64,000 bases of DNA from assembly GCF_003985145.1 (NCBI RefSeq), contig NZ_ML133521.1:1054001-1118000 (forward strand), written 5' to 3'. Source of the stretch: Rhizobium anhuiense (GTDB taxonomy: Bacteria > Pseudomonadota > Alphaproteobacteria > Rhizobiales > Rhizobiaceae). This document shows positions 43,710 through 52,820 of this stretch, piece after piece. Within the stretch, counting starts at the first letter, position 1. Each line of letters starts with the position of its first letter. The notes beneath the pieces were generated by a model. The model had not been told where the DNA came from and made no database searches. It saw only the letters and a list, made by a program, of their open reading frames with translations. The translations under genes were made by a program, and so were the position numbers.

Positions 43710-44635
43710 CCAGCCATTTCTCCATCGTGCTTGCCGCGATCCTCGGCCTGTTGGCCGTCGCCTCGGCCATTGGCTTCACCCTTCAGCGGCGGGCGACCGA
43801 GCCCGGATCCGTCGCTACCGTCCACAATCTCAATGCCCGAATTCGCTCATGGTGGATCATGGTCGCTATATTCGGCGGCGCGATTCTGCTCGGCGATACC
43901 GCGGTGGTCGTCCTGTTCGCATTCCTGTCCTTCATGGCGCTTCGCGAATTCTGGACGCTGACGCCATCGCGGCGCGGCGATCACCTGGCGCTGTTCCTGT
44001 CCTTCTTCGTCGTCCTGCCACTTCATTACCTGTTGCTCGGAACGGCGTGGTACGGCCTATTTGCGATCTTCATCCCGGTCTATGCCTTCCTGATCCTGCC
44101 GGCGGTGGCGACCTTGACGGGCGACGTCAACGAATTCCTGGCCCGGACCGCCAGGGTGCAATGGGGATTGATGCTGACGGTCTATTCGATCAGCCATGCT
44201 CCCGCACTTCTGATGCTGCAGACCGGTACGCCATCCGCCCTGCTTCTCGTCTATCTCGTCATCGTGGTGCAACTCAGCGACGTCTTCCAGTATGTCTGGG
44301 GCAAGCTCCTGGGAAAGCATCGCTTCTCGCCGAACATCAGCCCATCGAAGACGCTCGAAGGCCTCTTCGGTGGCGGCGCCTCGGCCATCCTTGTGGGAAC
44401 GCTGCTCTATCGCCTGACGCCGTTCTCGCCGCTGCAGGCGGCGGCCATCAGCACGGTCATCGTCGTCGCGGGCTTCTTCGGCGGCTTCGTGCTCTCGGCC
44501 ATCAAACGCGATCTGAACGCCAAGGACTGGGGCTATGTGATCGAGGGTCACGGCGGCGTGCTCGACCGGCTGGATTCCATCACCTTCGCAGCGCCGCTGT
44601 TCTTCCACATCGTCCGCTACTGGTACACCGTCTGA
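43706..44635 (+). CDS. Phosphatidate cytidylyltransferase-family protein (CdsA-like)
   Basis: The 309-residue integral membrane protein has about eight helices and the C-terminal CdsA signature region: SPNISPSKTLEGLFGG (about 210-225) followed by the lipid-cytidylyl block SAIKRDLNAKDWG...GHGGVLDRLDS, both typical. It converts phosphatidate and CTP to CDP-diacylglycerol, the donor for the phosphatidyltransferase two genes upstream. The three-gene set makes and uses CDP-diacylglycerol and resembles E. coli ynbA-ynbB by content. It converges on napC with 18 bases between stops. Confidence 0.92.
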   Translation: MTSHFSIVLAAILGLLAVASAIGFTLQRRATEPGSVATVHNLNARIRSWWIMVAIFGGAILLGDTAVVVLFAFLSFMALREFWTLTPSRRGDHLALFLSFFVVLPLHYLLLGTAWYGLFAIFIPVYAFLILPAVATLTGDVNEFLARTARVQWGLMLTVYSISHAPALLMLQTGTPSALLLVYLVIVVQLSDVFQYVWGKLLGKHRFSPNISPSKTLEGLFGGGASAILVGTLLYRLTPFSPLQAAAISTVIVVAGFFGGFVLSAIKRDLNAKDWGYVIEGHGGVLDRLDSITFAAPLFFHIVRYWYTV

Positions 44636-44653
44636 CAATTCATCCGCGAAAGC

Positions 44654-45364
44654 CTATCTCGCATCCTCCATGGATGACGCGTGAGCCCTCGCCATGGCCT
44701 CCTGAAGGTCGGCGATAGGCGTCGCATTCACCATCTTCCTGCCCTCGAGTTCCTTCGGCATTTTCCAGCCGGGATCGATGCCTTCCATGTTCGGCAATTC
44801 GTGAGCGATACCCTTGTGGCAGTCGATGCAGGTCGCCTGGCCGGAAAGCAGATATCGGGTATGGATCTCGGCGGCGCGTTGTGTCTGCTTCTGCAGATCC
44901 ATCGCCACCGACGAATGGCAGTTGCGGCATTCCAGACTGTCATTGGCCTTCATGCGCGCCCATTCATGCTGCGCAAGTTCCAGCCGCTTTTCCAGAAACT
45001 TCGGCCGGGTGTTGATCGTGCCGAATATCTTGCCCCAGACCTCCTTGGAGGCCTGCATCTTGCGGGCGATCTTGTCGGTCCATTGATGCGGCACGTGGCA
45101 GTCCGGGCATGTCGCCCGCACCCCCGATCGGTTGGAAAAATGGATGGTGCGCGAAAGCTCCTGATAGACGTTGTCGTGCATTTCATGACAGGAGGTGCAG
45201 AAGTTTTCGGTATTGGTCAGTTCCAGCGCGGTATTAAACGCGCCCCAGAAGAGAACGCCACCAACGAAGCCGCCCAGCGTCAGGACGCCGAGCCCGATCG
45301 TTGCCGCCGGCGTCGTCAGGATCGACCACGCCCACAGAACCGCTTTCCTGATAAATGCGATCAT
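44654..45364 (-). CDS. napC: Periplasmic nitrate reductase tetraheme cytochrome c NapC
   Basis: The 236-residue protein has an N-terminal membrane anchor ([20 protein letters not shown]) and four CxxCH heme sites: CTSCH, CPDCH, CRNCH and CIDCH. This is the NapC/NirT quinol dehydrogenase that takes electrons from the quinol pool to NapB and NapA. The ATG at 45364 gives the anchor near the start; five bases separate it from the napB stop. It is the last gene in the napEFDABC order. Confidence 0.97.
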   Translation of the reverse strand: MIAFIRKAVLWAWSILTTPAATIGLGVLTLGGFVGGVLFWGAFNTALELTNTENFCTSCHEMHDNVYQELSRTIHFSNRSGVRATCPDCHVPHQWTDKIARKMQASKEVWGKIFGTINTRPKFLEKRLELAQHEWARMKANDSLECRNCHSSVAMDLQKQTQRAAEIHTRYLLSGQATCIDCHKGIAHELPNMEGIDPGWKMPKELEGRKMVNATPIADLQEAMARAHASSMEDAR

Positions 45365-45369
45365 GACGG

Positions 45370-45870
45370 TCACTCGCTTCCGGCCGGCTTGAAACCGAGC
45401 TCGCTCATGTCCTTGAACGCATTGGGGACGAGTGGCTGGGTGTCCGCCTGCGGCACATGGCACGCCGTACAGAAGTAGCGGCGAGGGGAGACGTCGGCGA
45501 GCATCTGGCCGTCGCGCGTCATATAGTGGGTGACGCTGATCATCGGCGCGCCGCTATCCTGCGTGAACTCCCGCTTGTGGCAGGAGAGGCAGCGGTTGGC
45601 GTTGACCGACAGTTCGTAACCTTCGATCGAATGCGGAATGATCGGCGGCTGGTCGGGATAGGCGCGCATCCTGCGCTTGTCGTCGACGATCCATTTCGGC
45701 AGCGGCTTGGCGGCCCCTGTTTCCATCGAGGGCGTCGGGCCCTCCAGCTGGGGGACGGTTTGCTGCATCACCTGACCGAAGGCGGCCGTCGCGAGGAAAA
45801 CGACGACGCCGGCTGCGATTGCCTGCCATTCCGGTCGCCTTAAACGGCGGGGAGAATCTTGACCGCGCAT
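45370..45870 (-). CDS. napB: Periplasmic nitrate reductase diheme cytochrome c NapB
   Basis: The 166-residue protein has a signal/anchor ([20 protein letters not shown]) and two heme sites, CLSCH and CTACH, as in NapB, the small electron-transfer subunit of the NapAB complex in the periplasm. The start at 45870 lies within the napA 3' end, overlapping by 31 bases in another frame; the next in-frame ATG is well inside the mature part. This overlap is common in rhizobial nap clusters. Confidence 0.96.
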   Translation of the reverse strand: MRGQDSPRRLRRPEWQAIAAGVVVFLATAAFGQVMQQTVPQLEGPTPSMETGAAKPLPKWIVDDKRRMRAYPDQPPIIPHSIEGYELSVNANRCLSCHKREFTQDSGAPMISVTHYMTRDGQMLADVSPRRYFCTACHVPQADTQPLVPNAFKDMSELGFKPAGSE

Positions 45871-48344
45871 TTCTTGTAATCCGTCTGCTTGGAGATGGGA
45901 TCGGTGGCGTCGAGCGTGACCTTGTTGATCAACTGGCTGGCGTCGAACCAGGGGACGAAGATGACGCCGGGCGGCATTCGATTCCTGCCCCTGATATCGA
46001 TGCGCGAGCGGATCTCGCCGCGGCGGGAAACGATCCGCACCTCCGCCCCCTGATTGATGCCGCGCTTGCGGGCATCCTCGGCATTCATGAAACATCGCGC
46101 GCCGGGAAATGCCCGGTAAAGCTCCGGCACCCTCATGGTCATCGATCCCGAGTGCCAGTGTTCGAGCACACGGCCGGTAACCAGCCAAAAATCGAATTCG
46201 TCGTCGGGAGATTCGGCCGGCGGCTCGTAGGGCACGGCCAGAATGACGGCCCTGCCGTCCTTCTGACCATAAAATTTCACGCCCTCGCCGGGCTTCACAT
46301 AGGGGTCGTAACCTTCCCGGTATCGCCAGCGCGTCTCCTGGCCGTTGACCACCGGCCAGCGCAGTCCACGGACCTCATGATAGAGGTCATAGGGCGCCAG
46401 ATCGTGTCCGTGCCCGCGCCCGAAGGAGGCATACTCCTCGAACAAGCCTTTCTGGATGTAGAATCCGAACGCCTTGGCCTCGGCATTGTCGTATTCGGCG
46501 CTGATCTCATCAAGCGGAAACCGGTCGACCTCGCCATTGCGAAAGAGCACGTCGAAAAGCGTTTTTCCTCGATACGCCGGATTGGCATCGAGGATTTCCT
46601 TCGACCAGACCTCATCGGTGGTAAATCGCTTCGAGAATTCGACGATCTGCCAGAGGTCGGATCGCGCCTCGCCCTTGGCCTGAACGAGTTGATGCCAGAC
46701 ATGGGTGCGCCGTTCGGCGTTTCCATAGGCGCCTTCCTTCTCGACCCACATCGCCGCAGGAAGGATCAGGTCTGCGCTCATCGCCGTTATGGTCGGATAG
46801 GCATCCGAAACCACGACGAAATTCTCGGGGTTGCGATAACCCTGCCAGGTTTCGTTGCTCGTATTCGGTCCGGCCTGGACGTTGTTGTTGACCTGCACCC
46901 AATAGAAATTGAGCTTGCCGTCCTTCAGCATGCGGTCCTGCTGGACTGCATGATATCCTGGCTTCTCCGGAATGATCCCCTGCGGGACACGCCAGATTTC
47001 TTCGGCATGTTTGCGGTGCTCGGGGTTCGTCACCGTCATGTCGGCGGGAAGGCGATGCGCGAAGGTTCCCACTTCACGGGCCGTCCCGCAGGCCGAGGGC
47101 TGACCGGTGAGGGAGAACGGGCTGTTGCCCGGTTCGGAGATCTTCCCGGTGAGCAAATGCAGGTTGTAGACCATCTGGTTCGCCCAAACGCCGCGGACAT
47201 GCTGATTGAATCCCATCGTCCAAAGCGACATCACCTTGCGGTCAGGATCGGCATAGAGTTCCGCAAGCTGCTCCAGGAATTCGGGATCGACCCCGGTGAG
47301 TTCGGACGTCTTCTTCAGCGTGTACTCGCTAACGAACGCCTTGAAGGCGTCGAAATCCATCGGTTCGGTCTTGCCGGGATCGCTGGCGTTGGCCGCTGCG
47401 ATTTCAACCGGATTGTCCGGGCGCAGGCCGTAGCCGATATCGGTGACGCCTTTTGCAAACTTCGTGTGGTCGCGGACGAAGTCCTCGTTCACACGTCCTG
47501 TTTGAATGATGTGGTTGGCAATGAAATTCAGAATCGCCAGATCTGTTCCCGGTTTGAAAACGATGGGAATATCGGCGAGATCCATGCTCCTGTGCGTAAA
47601 GGTCGAAAGCACCGCGACGCGCACATGCGGTTGCCCAAGCCGGCGGTCGGCGAGGCGTGTCCAGAGGATCGGATGCATCTCCGCCATGTTCGAGCCCCAG
47701 AGCACGAAGGCGTCCGCGTTTTCGAAATCGTCGTAACAGCCCATCGGCTCGTCCATGCCGAAGGTCCGCATGAACCCGTAAGCGGCCGAGGCCATGCAGT
47801 GTCTGGCATTGGGGTCCAGATTGTTGGAACGAAAGCCGGCCCGCATCAGCTTTGTCGCGGCATATCCTTCAAAGATCGTCCACTGGCCGGAGCCGAACAT
47901 GCCGACAGCCGTCGGGCCCTTGTCCTCGAGCACTTTCTTGCACTGCTCGGCCATCACGTCGAAGGCCTCGTCCCAGCTCACCGGTTCGAACTCGCCGTCC
48001 TTGGCGTAGCGGCCGTCCCGCTTTCGCAGCAGAGGGGTCTGAAGCCTGTCCTCGCCATACATGATCTTGGAGAGAAAATAGCCCTTGATGCAGTTAAGGC
48101 CGCGATTGACCTCCGCCTGCATGTCTCCATGCGTTGCAACGACCTGACCTTGCTTGACGCCCACCATGACGCCGCAACCGGTGCCGCAGAAGCGGCAGGG
48201 GGCCTTCGACCATTTGATTTCCAATGCACCGACGCCGCCGGGCACCGGCTGCGCGACAGCCGGCATCGCTATTCCGGCAGCGGCCGCGGCGATGGCGGCG
48301 GCCTGGGCCTTCAGAAGCTCACGCCTGTTCAATTCTCCCGTCAT
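45840..48344 (-). CDS. napA: Periplasmic nitrate reductase catalytic subunit NapA
   Basis: The 834-residue molybdoenzyme reduces nitrate to nitrite in the periplasm. A twin-arginine signal ([20 protein letters not shown]) directs Tat export. The [4Fe-4S] site is CRFCGTGCG with the fourth Cys in GLNCIKGYF; the molybdenum-coordinating Cys is in [13 protein letters not shown], typical of NapA. Both molybdopterin guanine dinucleotide domains and the C-terminal domain ([13 protein letters not shown]) are complete. The ATG at 48344 precedes the Tat signal; a further 16 upstream codons overlap napD and are not used. A reading frame of 880 codons on the other strand is only a shadow of this gene. Confidence 0.98.
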   Translation of the reverse strand: MTGELNRRELLKAQAAAIAAAAAGIAMPAVAQPVPGGVGALEIKWSKAPCRFCGTGCGVMVGVKQGQVVATHGDMQAEVNRGLNCIKGYFLSKIMYGEDRLQTPLLRKRDGRYAKDGEFEPVSWDEAFDVMAEQCKKVLEDKGPTAVGMFGSGQWTIFEGYAATKLMRAGFRSNNLDPNARHCMASAAYGFMRTFGMDEPMGCYDDFENADAFVLWGSNMAEMHPILWTRLADRRLGQPHVRVAVLSTFTHRSMDLADIPIVFKPGTDLAILNFIANHIIQTGRVNEDFVRDHTKFAKGVTDIGYGLRPDNPVEIAAANASDPGKTEPMDFDAFKAFVSEYTLKKTSELTGVDPEFLEQLAELYADPDRKVMSLWTMGFNQHVRGVWANQMVYNLHLLTGKISEPGNSPFSLTGQPSACGTAREVGTFAHRLPADMTVTNPEHRKHAEEIWRVPQGIIPEKPGYHAVQQDRMLKDGKLNFYWVQVNNNVQAGPNTSNETWQGYRNPENFVVVSDAYPTITAMSADLILPAAMWVEKEGAYGNAERRTHVWHQLVQAKGEARSDLWQIVEFSKRFTTDEVWSKEILDANPAYRGKTLFDVLFRNGEVDRFPLDEISAEYDNAEAKAFGFYIQKGLFEEYASFGRGHGHDLAPYDLYHEVRGLRWPVVNGQETRWRYREGYDPYVKPGEGVKFYGQKDGRAVILAVPYEPPAESPDDEFDFWLVTGRVLEHWHSGSMTMRVPELYRAFPGARCFMNAEDARKRGINQGAEVRIVSRRGEIRSRIDIRGRNRMPPGVIFVPWFDASQLINKVTLDATDPISKQTDYKKCAVKILPAV

Positions 48345-48603
48345 GGCCTTGCATCTCCTCCTCGACATGCTCGAACACCATGTTTGCCGCAATCACGCCG
48401 TCCAGGAGCGAGATTTGCGATAGACGATCGCCGAGCATGCCCGTGCTCGTTCCCTCGATAGTGACGACGATCTTTCCGTTGGCGTGAGCGTGGACTTCCA
48501 CATTCCGCATCTCGGCGATGGCCGCCAGCACAGCCCCGGTGCGGGCCGGCATGGTCGCGATCACGGCACTCGATATGTGATAGCGCAGACCCCGCTCAGG
48601 CAT
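48319..48603 (-). CDS. napD: NapA signal-peptide-binding chaperone NapD
   Basis: The 94-residue cytoplasmic protein is a ferredoxin-fold Nap[16 protein letters not shown] near the start and [17 protein letters not shown] in the middle. NapD binds the Tat signal of NapA until the cofactor is inserted. It overlaps the napF end by eight bases and the napA start by 26, in the usual gene order. Confidence 0.95.
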   Translation of the reverse strand: MPERGLRYHISSAVIATMPARTGAVLAAIAEMRNVEVHAHANGKIVVTIEGTSTGMLGDRLSQISLLDGVIAANMVFEHVEEEMQGHDGRIEQA

Positions 48604-49099
48604 CGGCCGCCTCCATCCCGCTCGGCTGCAACACGATGGCGTTGACGGGACATCCGGCGATGCACCCTCCGCATCCATTGCAAATGTCGGTGCGAAGTTC
48701 CGGAAGAAACGGGCCGCCGACGCGGGGCCGGAAACGGATCGCCTGCTGAGGGCAAGCTTCTCCGCAGGACTGACAGGTGATGCCGCGCTTCGCCAGGCAG
48801 GTATCACCAACCGCGGCGACATGGGCAAAACGATCGATCCGCTCTGTGGTGAAAACGGGTTGCGGGCACGATGCCGCGCATTCACCGCAAAACGTGCATT
48901 CGCCTCGCATAAAGTCGAGCAACGGCAGTCCGTCCACCAGACGGATTATCTTGGTGGGACATCGCTCCTCGCATCGTCCGCACCCCGTGCATGCCGCGGC
49001 AAGGCTTTGCATCGATGCTCCTGGCGGACAAATCCTGTGATCGGTCGTTGCCGGCCGGACTGAGAGGAATTGACGTCGAGACATCGGCACTTGGGACAT
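48596..49099 (-). CDS. napF: Ferredoxin-type protein NapF
   Basis: The 167-residue iron-sulfur protein has four cysteine clusters: CTGCGRCEERCP, CTFCGECAASCP, a third C-x6-C-x2-C-x3-C site (CLAKRGITCQSCGEACP) and CNGCGGCIAGCP. NapF helps assemble or activate NapA in the cytoplasm. Two ATG codons, five codons apart (49099 and 49084), are possible; neither has a strong ribosome site. The gap to napE is three bases. Confidence 0.95.
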   Translation of the reverse strand: MSQVPMSRRQFLSVRPATTDHRICPPGASMQSLAAACTGCGRCEERCPTKIIRLVDGLPLLDFMRGECTFCGECAASCPQPVFTTERIDRFAHVAAVGDTCLAKRGITCQSCGEACPQQAIRFRPRVGGPFLPELRTDICNGCGGCIAGCPVNAIVLQPSGMEAADA

Positions 49100-49102
49100 G
49101 GC

Positions 49103-49297
49103 TCAATGCCCCGCCGGCGGCCCCGGAGGGCCGAACACGATTTGAAACATCCATACGAGGAAACCGTAGCCGCCGACGACACCCACGGCGACCAGAGGCC
49201 ATATTCCGAATGCAAGGATAAGGAAAGCCAGCACTTCCGCCCGGCGCTTCGCGCGCGGATCGCTCTGCCCCGATGCTTTTTGAAGCAATTCAGACAT
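49103..49297 (-). CDS. napE: Small membrane protein NapE
   Basis: The 64-residue protein has a charged N-terminus (QSDPRAKRRAE) and two hydrophobic stretches joined by a short turn (VLAFLILAFGIWPLVAVGVV, GGYGFLVWMFQIVF). This pattern and its place at the head of napEFDABC identify NapE, whose function is not established. The ATG at 49297 gives the usual length; upstream extension is not conserved-looking. Confidence 0.93.
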   Translation of the reverse strand: MSELLQKASGQSDPRAKRRAEVLAFLILAFGIWPLVAVGVVGGYGFLVWMFQIVFGPPGPPAGH

Positions 49298-49363
49298 GAC
49301 AGGCCCCCAGGCGCGGACGATACCATGCCCAGTCATCCATGACCAGATGACTTGCATTCCACT

Positions 49364-49395
49364 AGCCTGCTGCCTCCTCTCGCAGGCAGCAGGCT
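49364..49395. terminator. Hairpin between cbpM and napE
   Basis: AGCCTGCTGCC (49364-49374) and GGCAGCAGGCT (49385-49395) form a perfect 11-base-pair stem with a 10-base loop in the 151 bases between cbpM and napE. No T run follows in the leftward direction, so it may only attenuate read-through or define a processing point. I found no FNR-type box in this gap. Confidence 0.55.
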
Positions 49396-49448
49396 CGCAT
49401 TGTCGCCGTCATGGAGCGTCGTAAGAAAACGCCTGCACGCAAGTAACT

Positions 49449-49772
49449 CTAGACCCGGTCGACCTCCTCGAGGCTGTCGAACAGCCGGCGCTGAACATCC
49501 CGCTCCTGCCTGCCGATGGCGGTCATCAACTTGCCCATCGTTCCCCGCAGGCCGTGCAACTCGTCGACCAGCTCCATGACGATATCGACGCCGGCTTCGT
49601 TGACGCCCATGTTTCCCATGAGGTCCAGGATCAGCCGCGCTCGCGCGACGTCGGCGTCGCGAAATTGCCGTTGGCCGCCTGAGGTCTCGGGGATCAACCA
49701 ACCCTGTTCGATCCAGAGGTCGAGCTGGTCGATGTCGATTTTCAAGTAAAGACGGAATTCGAGATCATCCAT
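49449..49772 (-). CDS. cbpM: Chaperone modulator CbpM
   Basis: The 107-residue protein has a MerR-like winged helix in its first half (LWIEQGWLIPETSGGQRQFR) and a helical coiled-coil C-terminal half (VMELVDELHGLRGTMGKLMTA...RLFDSLEEV), as in CbpM, which binds the J domain of CbpA and limits its activity. The ATG at 49772 has GGAGG upstream. It starts two bases after the cbpA-like stop, a pairing seen across proteobacteria. Confidence 0.9.
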   Translation of the reverse strand: MDDLEFRLYLKIDIDQLDLWIEQGWLIPETSGGQRQFRDADVARARLILDLMGNMGVNEAGVDIVMELVDELHGLRGTMGKLMTAIGRQERDVQRRLFDSLEEVDRV

Positions 49773-49774
49773 GA

Positions 49775-50689
49775 TCAAGCCTCCATGTTCTTTCTCGGAT
49801 CATACGAGTTTGCCGTCGCCCATTCCTTCACCAGGTCCGTCAGCCGCTCGTTGGGATTGTCAGGCAGCACGATCTTCAGGGAGACATAAACGTCGCCATG
49901 TCCGCCGCTGCGTTTTGCAACACCCTTGCCCTTGAGGCGCAGGACCTTGCCGGTGTTCGAATGCGGCGGCAGCGTCAGATTGACCGGCCCAGACGGCGTC
50001 GGCACACGAACCTTGCCGCCGAGCACGGCCTCATTGAGCGAGATCGGCAGTTCCAGGCGGATATCGTCGCCGTCTCGCGTGAAGAAGCGGTGCGGGCCTA
50101 CACGGATTTCGATCAGGGCATCACCCGCCGGACCGCCTCCGATGCCCGGCTCGCCCTTGCCGCGCAGCCGCAAGGTCTGGCCATCGCGCGTTCCCGGCGG
50201 GATCTGCACGTCAAGCGCTGGGCCGCCAGGAAGCTTGACCTCGGTCCTGGTGCCGTTGACGGCCTCGAGAAAATCGACCTCCATCGAGAACTGGCGGTCC
50301 CGGCCACGACCACGGCTCTGGCCGCCTCCGGCCCGGCGTGAAAAGAAGTTGGCAAAGACATCGTCGGCATCGCCGAAATCGGCAAATCCGGCACTGTTGT
50401 GGTAGGGATCGCCAGGGCCGCTCTTCGAGGCATAGTCGCGGTAATAATTGCGCTGCGCCCGCTCGGCGCCTGAAATATCGATCTCGCCGCGGTCGAAACG
50501 CCCGCGTTTTTCCTCGTCGCTCAAGATCTCATAAGCGGTTGAAATTTCCTTGAACCGCTCCTCTGCCTTTTTGTCGCCGGGGTTGAGGTCGGGGTGAAGT
50601 TTCTTGGCGAGCTTGCGGAACGCGCTTTGAATATCCTTTTGCGTCGCATCCCGTTTCACGCCCAGAAGCTCATAGGGATCCTGGCTCAT
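49775..50689 (-). CDS. cbpA: DnaJ-class co-chaperone CbpA
   Basis: The 304-residue protein has an N-terminal J domain with HPD in [17 protein letters not shown] (residues about 31-47), a Gly/Phe/Arg-rich linker ([20 protein letters not shown]) and two C-terminal substrate-binding subdomains ([40 protein letters not shown]) without a zinc finger, which is the CbpA/type II DnaJ arrangement. It stimulates DnaK and can bind DNA in E. coli. It is co-directional with cbpM and the stress gene upstream. Confidence 0.94.
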   Translation of the reverse strand: MSQDPYELLGVKRDATQKDIQSAFRKLAKKLHPDLNPGDKKAEERFKEISTAYEILSDEEKRGRFDRGEIDISGAERAQRNYYRDYASKSGPGDPYHNSAGFADFGDADDVFANFFSRRAGGGQSRGRGRDRQFSMEVDFLEAVNGTRTEVKLPGGPALDVQIPPGTRDGQTLRLRGKGEPGIGGGPAGDALIEIRVGPHRFFTRDGDDIRLELPISLNEAVLGGKVRVPTPSGPVNLTLPPHSNTGKVLRLKGKGVAKRSGGHGDVYVSLKIVLPDNPNERLTDLVKEWATANSYDPRKNMEA

Positions 50690-50830
50690 ACATATCTCCT
50701 GAGGGCAGCGTATACTGCTGGTTGGCTTGGGGATGATATAGGTTGCCGGGCCGCCGCCGGGGAGGGTAAATTGGTCGCCGGACGATATCAGCGCGACAAA
50801 GCCACTGCGGTCACGCCAGCGCAGTGGAGA

Positions 50831-51298
50831 TTAGAACAATGCCATGTCTTCGGCTTGAGACGCCGCGCCCTCATATGCGTGATCTAAACGCCGATCGATG
50901 AGAACCGAGCACCCGGCGTGGCGCACGACTTTGTCGACAATCGAGGAGAAGACGTAGTCGGTGATATCGGTCACATGCGACGACAGCAGGATGAGATCGG
51001 CCGACTTCTCCCTTGCGACGGAAACGAGCTGGGAAGCGGCAATGCCGATGCGAACCTCGATCGTCGCCAAAATCCCCATTTCCTTGCAGAGCGATGCAAG
51101 TTTCTTTTCGGCGTCGACGATGGCGGTCGTTTCGAATGCCTCGGGAAGCTCCGTCAGGTGACGGCGCGGGATATTCTCGATGACATGCATGACGACGATG
51201 CTTCCGCCTTCATCCGCCAATGCCGCAGCCCGGCGCAAAAGCCGGATTGCCGTTTGCCTCGAACCCGTGCCGATGCCGCAGATGATTGTTCGATACAT
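50831..51298 (-). CDS. Universal stress protein (UspA family), non-ATP-binding type
   Basis: The 155-residue protein has the UspA alpha/beta fold: RTIICGIGTGSRQTAIRLLRR at the start, IVVMHVIEN, ADLILLSSHVTDITDYVFSS and VVRHAGCSVLI. The usual ATP loop G-x2-G-x9-G(S/T) is not kept in the SSHVTDITDYVFSSIV segment, so it should be of the non-ATP-binding class. It has an FNR/FixK-type promoter and is 141 bases upstream of cbpA. In rhizobia such genes are often oxygen-controlled. Confidence 0.92.
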   Translation of the reverse strand: MYRTIICGIGTGSRQTAIRLLRRAAALADEGGSIVVMHVIENIPRRHLTELPEAFETTAIVDAEKKLASLCKEMGILATIEVRIGIAASQLVSVAREKSADLILLSSHVTDITDYVFSSIVDKVVRHAGCSVLIDRRLDHAYEGAASQAEDMALF

Positions 51299-51334
51299 TG
51301 AAATCCATATCCTCGAATGCGAATGATAGCGCCG

Positions 51335-51375
51335 ATCATACCGGTCTCAACCGTCGCGGCATTGACGAATGTCAA
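51335..51375 (-). promoter_or_regulatory. FNR/FixK-type anaerobic promoter
   Basis: TTGACGAATGTCAA (51362-51375) is a perfect dyad fitting the anaerobox TTGA(C/T)-N4-(G/A)TCAA. On the minus strand TATGAT (51340-51335) follows with centre-to-centre spacing of 31 bases, the geometry of a class II FNR site near -41. Predicted start is close to 51328, giving a 30-base leader to the stress gene. FnrN, FixK or NnrR are possible activators; none is encoded in this window. Confidence 0.85.
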
Positions 51376-51509
51376 GGAAAGGCCTCGCAACGGTAGCCCT
51401 CACAAAACCGCCATTTGCTTAGAACGGGACCTCCGGCTGAATCGTCGCAGTTGACGATATGGCCATCAGCAACAGTTCTAACCCGATGTCGTCACTTATT
51501 GAGGTTCAC

Positions 51510-52361
51510 ATGCCGCATTTTGCGATTATCGGATCGGGTGCGATGGGAAGCGCTGTCGCCAAACGGCTGATCGACCGCGGCGCCACGGTGCTGACCCATC
51601 TCGAGGGCAGAAGCGAGCAGACGATTGCGCGGGCAATGGCAGCCGGCATGGTACCGGTCGGACGCCAGGAGCTGACAAAGGCCGAGCTGATCCTGTCGAT
51701 CGTTCCGCCGGCGCAGGCGATCAAGGTCGCCGAATTCGTCGCGGACATATCGTCGAGGATGCCGGCGCCGCCGCCCTTCATCGACCTCAACGCGATTGCG
51801 CCAAAAACCATGCAGGCTTTGGCGGCACGGTTCGACGGCAGCGGCGTGGAGGTGCTCGATGGCGCGATCATCGGCGGGCCGCCGGTTCCCGGCAAATCAG
51901 GTCCGACCATCTATATCAGCGGCGATCGTGCCGAGCGGAGCCGGCTGCTTGAGGATTGCGGCCTCAGGATCCGCAGGCTCGACGGACCGCTCGGCGCCGC
52001 CTCGGCACTGAAGATGTGTTATGCCGGCATCAACAAGGGATTTATCGGCCTCGGCACTGCCATGCTGCTTGCCGCATCGCGTTCGGGTGCTGCCGAAAGC
52101 CTGAAAGCCGAACTCTCCGAAAGCCTTCCCGACGTCGACCGCAAGCTGTCGAAATCCATTCCCGACATGTACCCGAAAGCCTATCGATGGGTCGCCGAAA
52201 TGCAGGAGATTGCCGATTTCCTGGGAGAAGATGATCCGGCGGCGACCATCTTCCGCGGCATGGCGGAGCTCTTCTCCAGGATGGCTTCCGACGTGGAGGG
52301 CAGCCGTGTTCTTGTCGGTCAGCTGGACGAGATCCTTGGCTCCACGGAAACCGACAACTGA
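51510..52361 (+). CDS. NAD(P)-binding beta-hydroxyacid dehydrogenase-like protein
   Basis: The 283-residue protein has an N-terminal Rossmann fold (FAIIGSGAMGSAVAKRLIDR), FIDLNAIAPKTMQALA and a DUF1932-like C-terminal helical domain (ALKMCYAGINKGFIGLGTAMLLAA, with the Lys in GINKGFIG at the 6-phosphogluconate dehydrogenase catalytic position). It should oxidise or reduce a hydroxyacid or a related compound in the cytosol. The ATG at 51510 has GAGG upstream; two longer starts exist (51459 and 51486). It stands alone between the leftward stress gene and the small open frame at 52408. Confidence 0.87.
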   Translation: MPHFAIIGSGAMGSAVAKRLIDRGATVLTHLEGRSEQTIARAMAAGMVPVGRQELTKAELILSIVPPAQAIKVAEFVADISSRMPAPPPFIDLNAIAPKTMQALAARFDGSGVEVLDGAIIGGPPVPGKSGPTIYISGDRAERSRLLEDCGLRIRRLDGPLGAASALKMCYAGINKGFIGLGTAMLLAASRSGAAESLKAELSESLPDVDRKLSKSIPDMYPKAYRWVAEMQEIADFLGEDDPAATIFRGMAELFSRMASDVEGSRVLVGQLDEILGSTETDN

Positions 52362-52407
52362 CCTTTGCTGCCGGCACCCCACATCGGCGGAGCCGGCAGC
52401 AGGCCTC

Positions 52408-52665
52408 GTGCCCGATCCAGGCCATGCCTATATCGTCGCGAATTGCTCGACCTGTGCCCGGATCGCGACCTCGGTCGGCAAGCGCTCCACACGCGCCATA
52501 GAAGCCGTTGCAACCCTTGGGGCGGGCGAGCACATCGGTCGCATCCGCGGCATGGCGATCGGCCCGCCATGGCCGGGCGACACGATCCGCTTCGCCTTGC
52601 GGTCTGCCAGCGAACATCTGTTTTCAGCGGCAACAGGCAGGCGTCTTCCCGACGCGGATGCCTGA
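52408..52665 (+). CDS. Possible small hypothetical protein
   Basis: The 459-base gap between 52361 and 52821 holds one frame that looks translated: from GTG at 52408 it encodes 85 residues with the strong G/C third positions of its neighbours (MPDPGHAYIVANCSTCARIA, GAGEHIGRIRGMAIGPPWPG). I recognise no family; a Cys-x2-Cys (CSTC) is the only feature. No clear ribosome site precedes the GTG, and the frame is also open upstream into the dehydrogenase gene, so it may be a remnant of a longer gene. The other 150 bases of the gap hold nothing recognisable except GGAG before 52821. Confidence 0.4.
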   Translation: MPDPGHAYIVANCSTCARIATSVGKRSTRAIEAVATLGAGEHIGRIRGMAIGPPWPGDTIRFALRSASEHLFSAATGRRLPDADA

Positions 52666-52820
52666 AGCAGCGGTTTTCTTCAGCTTTGCCAAGACTCTGA
52701 CGATTGCGTGAAACCGCGCCGACACCTGTGACAAAACCTCATCGCCTCTGCTATGTCAGGAAAAATGCGGCAACCCAACCTGCGCCGCACTCTGTCTGAC
52801 CAATCCCAGGAGTTTGAAAG

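Noticed and set aside
45819..48461. 880-codon open frame on the plus strand
   Set aside because: It is antisense to napA, whose motifs and cluster context are certain. Long mirror frames are expected in high-GC DNA with strong third-position bias.
49298..49448. FNR-type box directly before napE
   Set aside because: No TTGA(C/T)-N4-(A/G)TCAA on either strand in this gap; only a hairpin is present.
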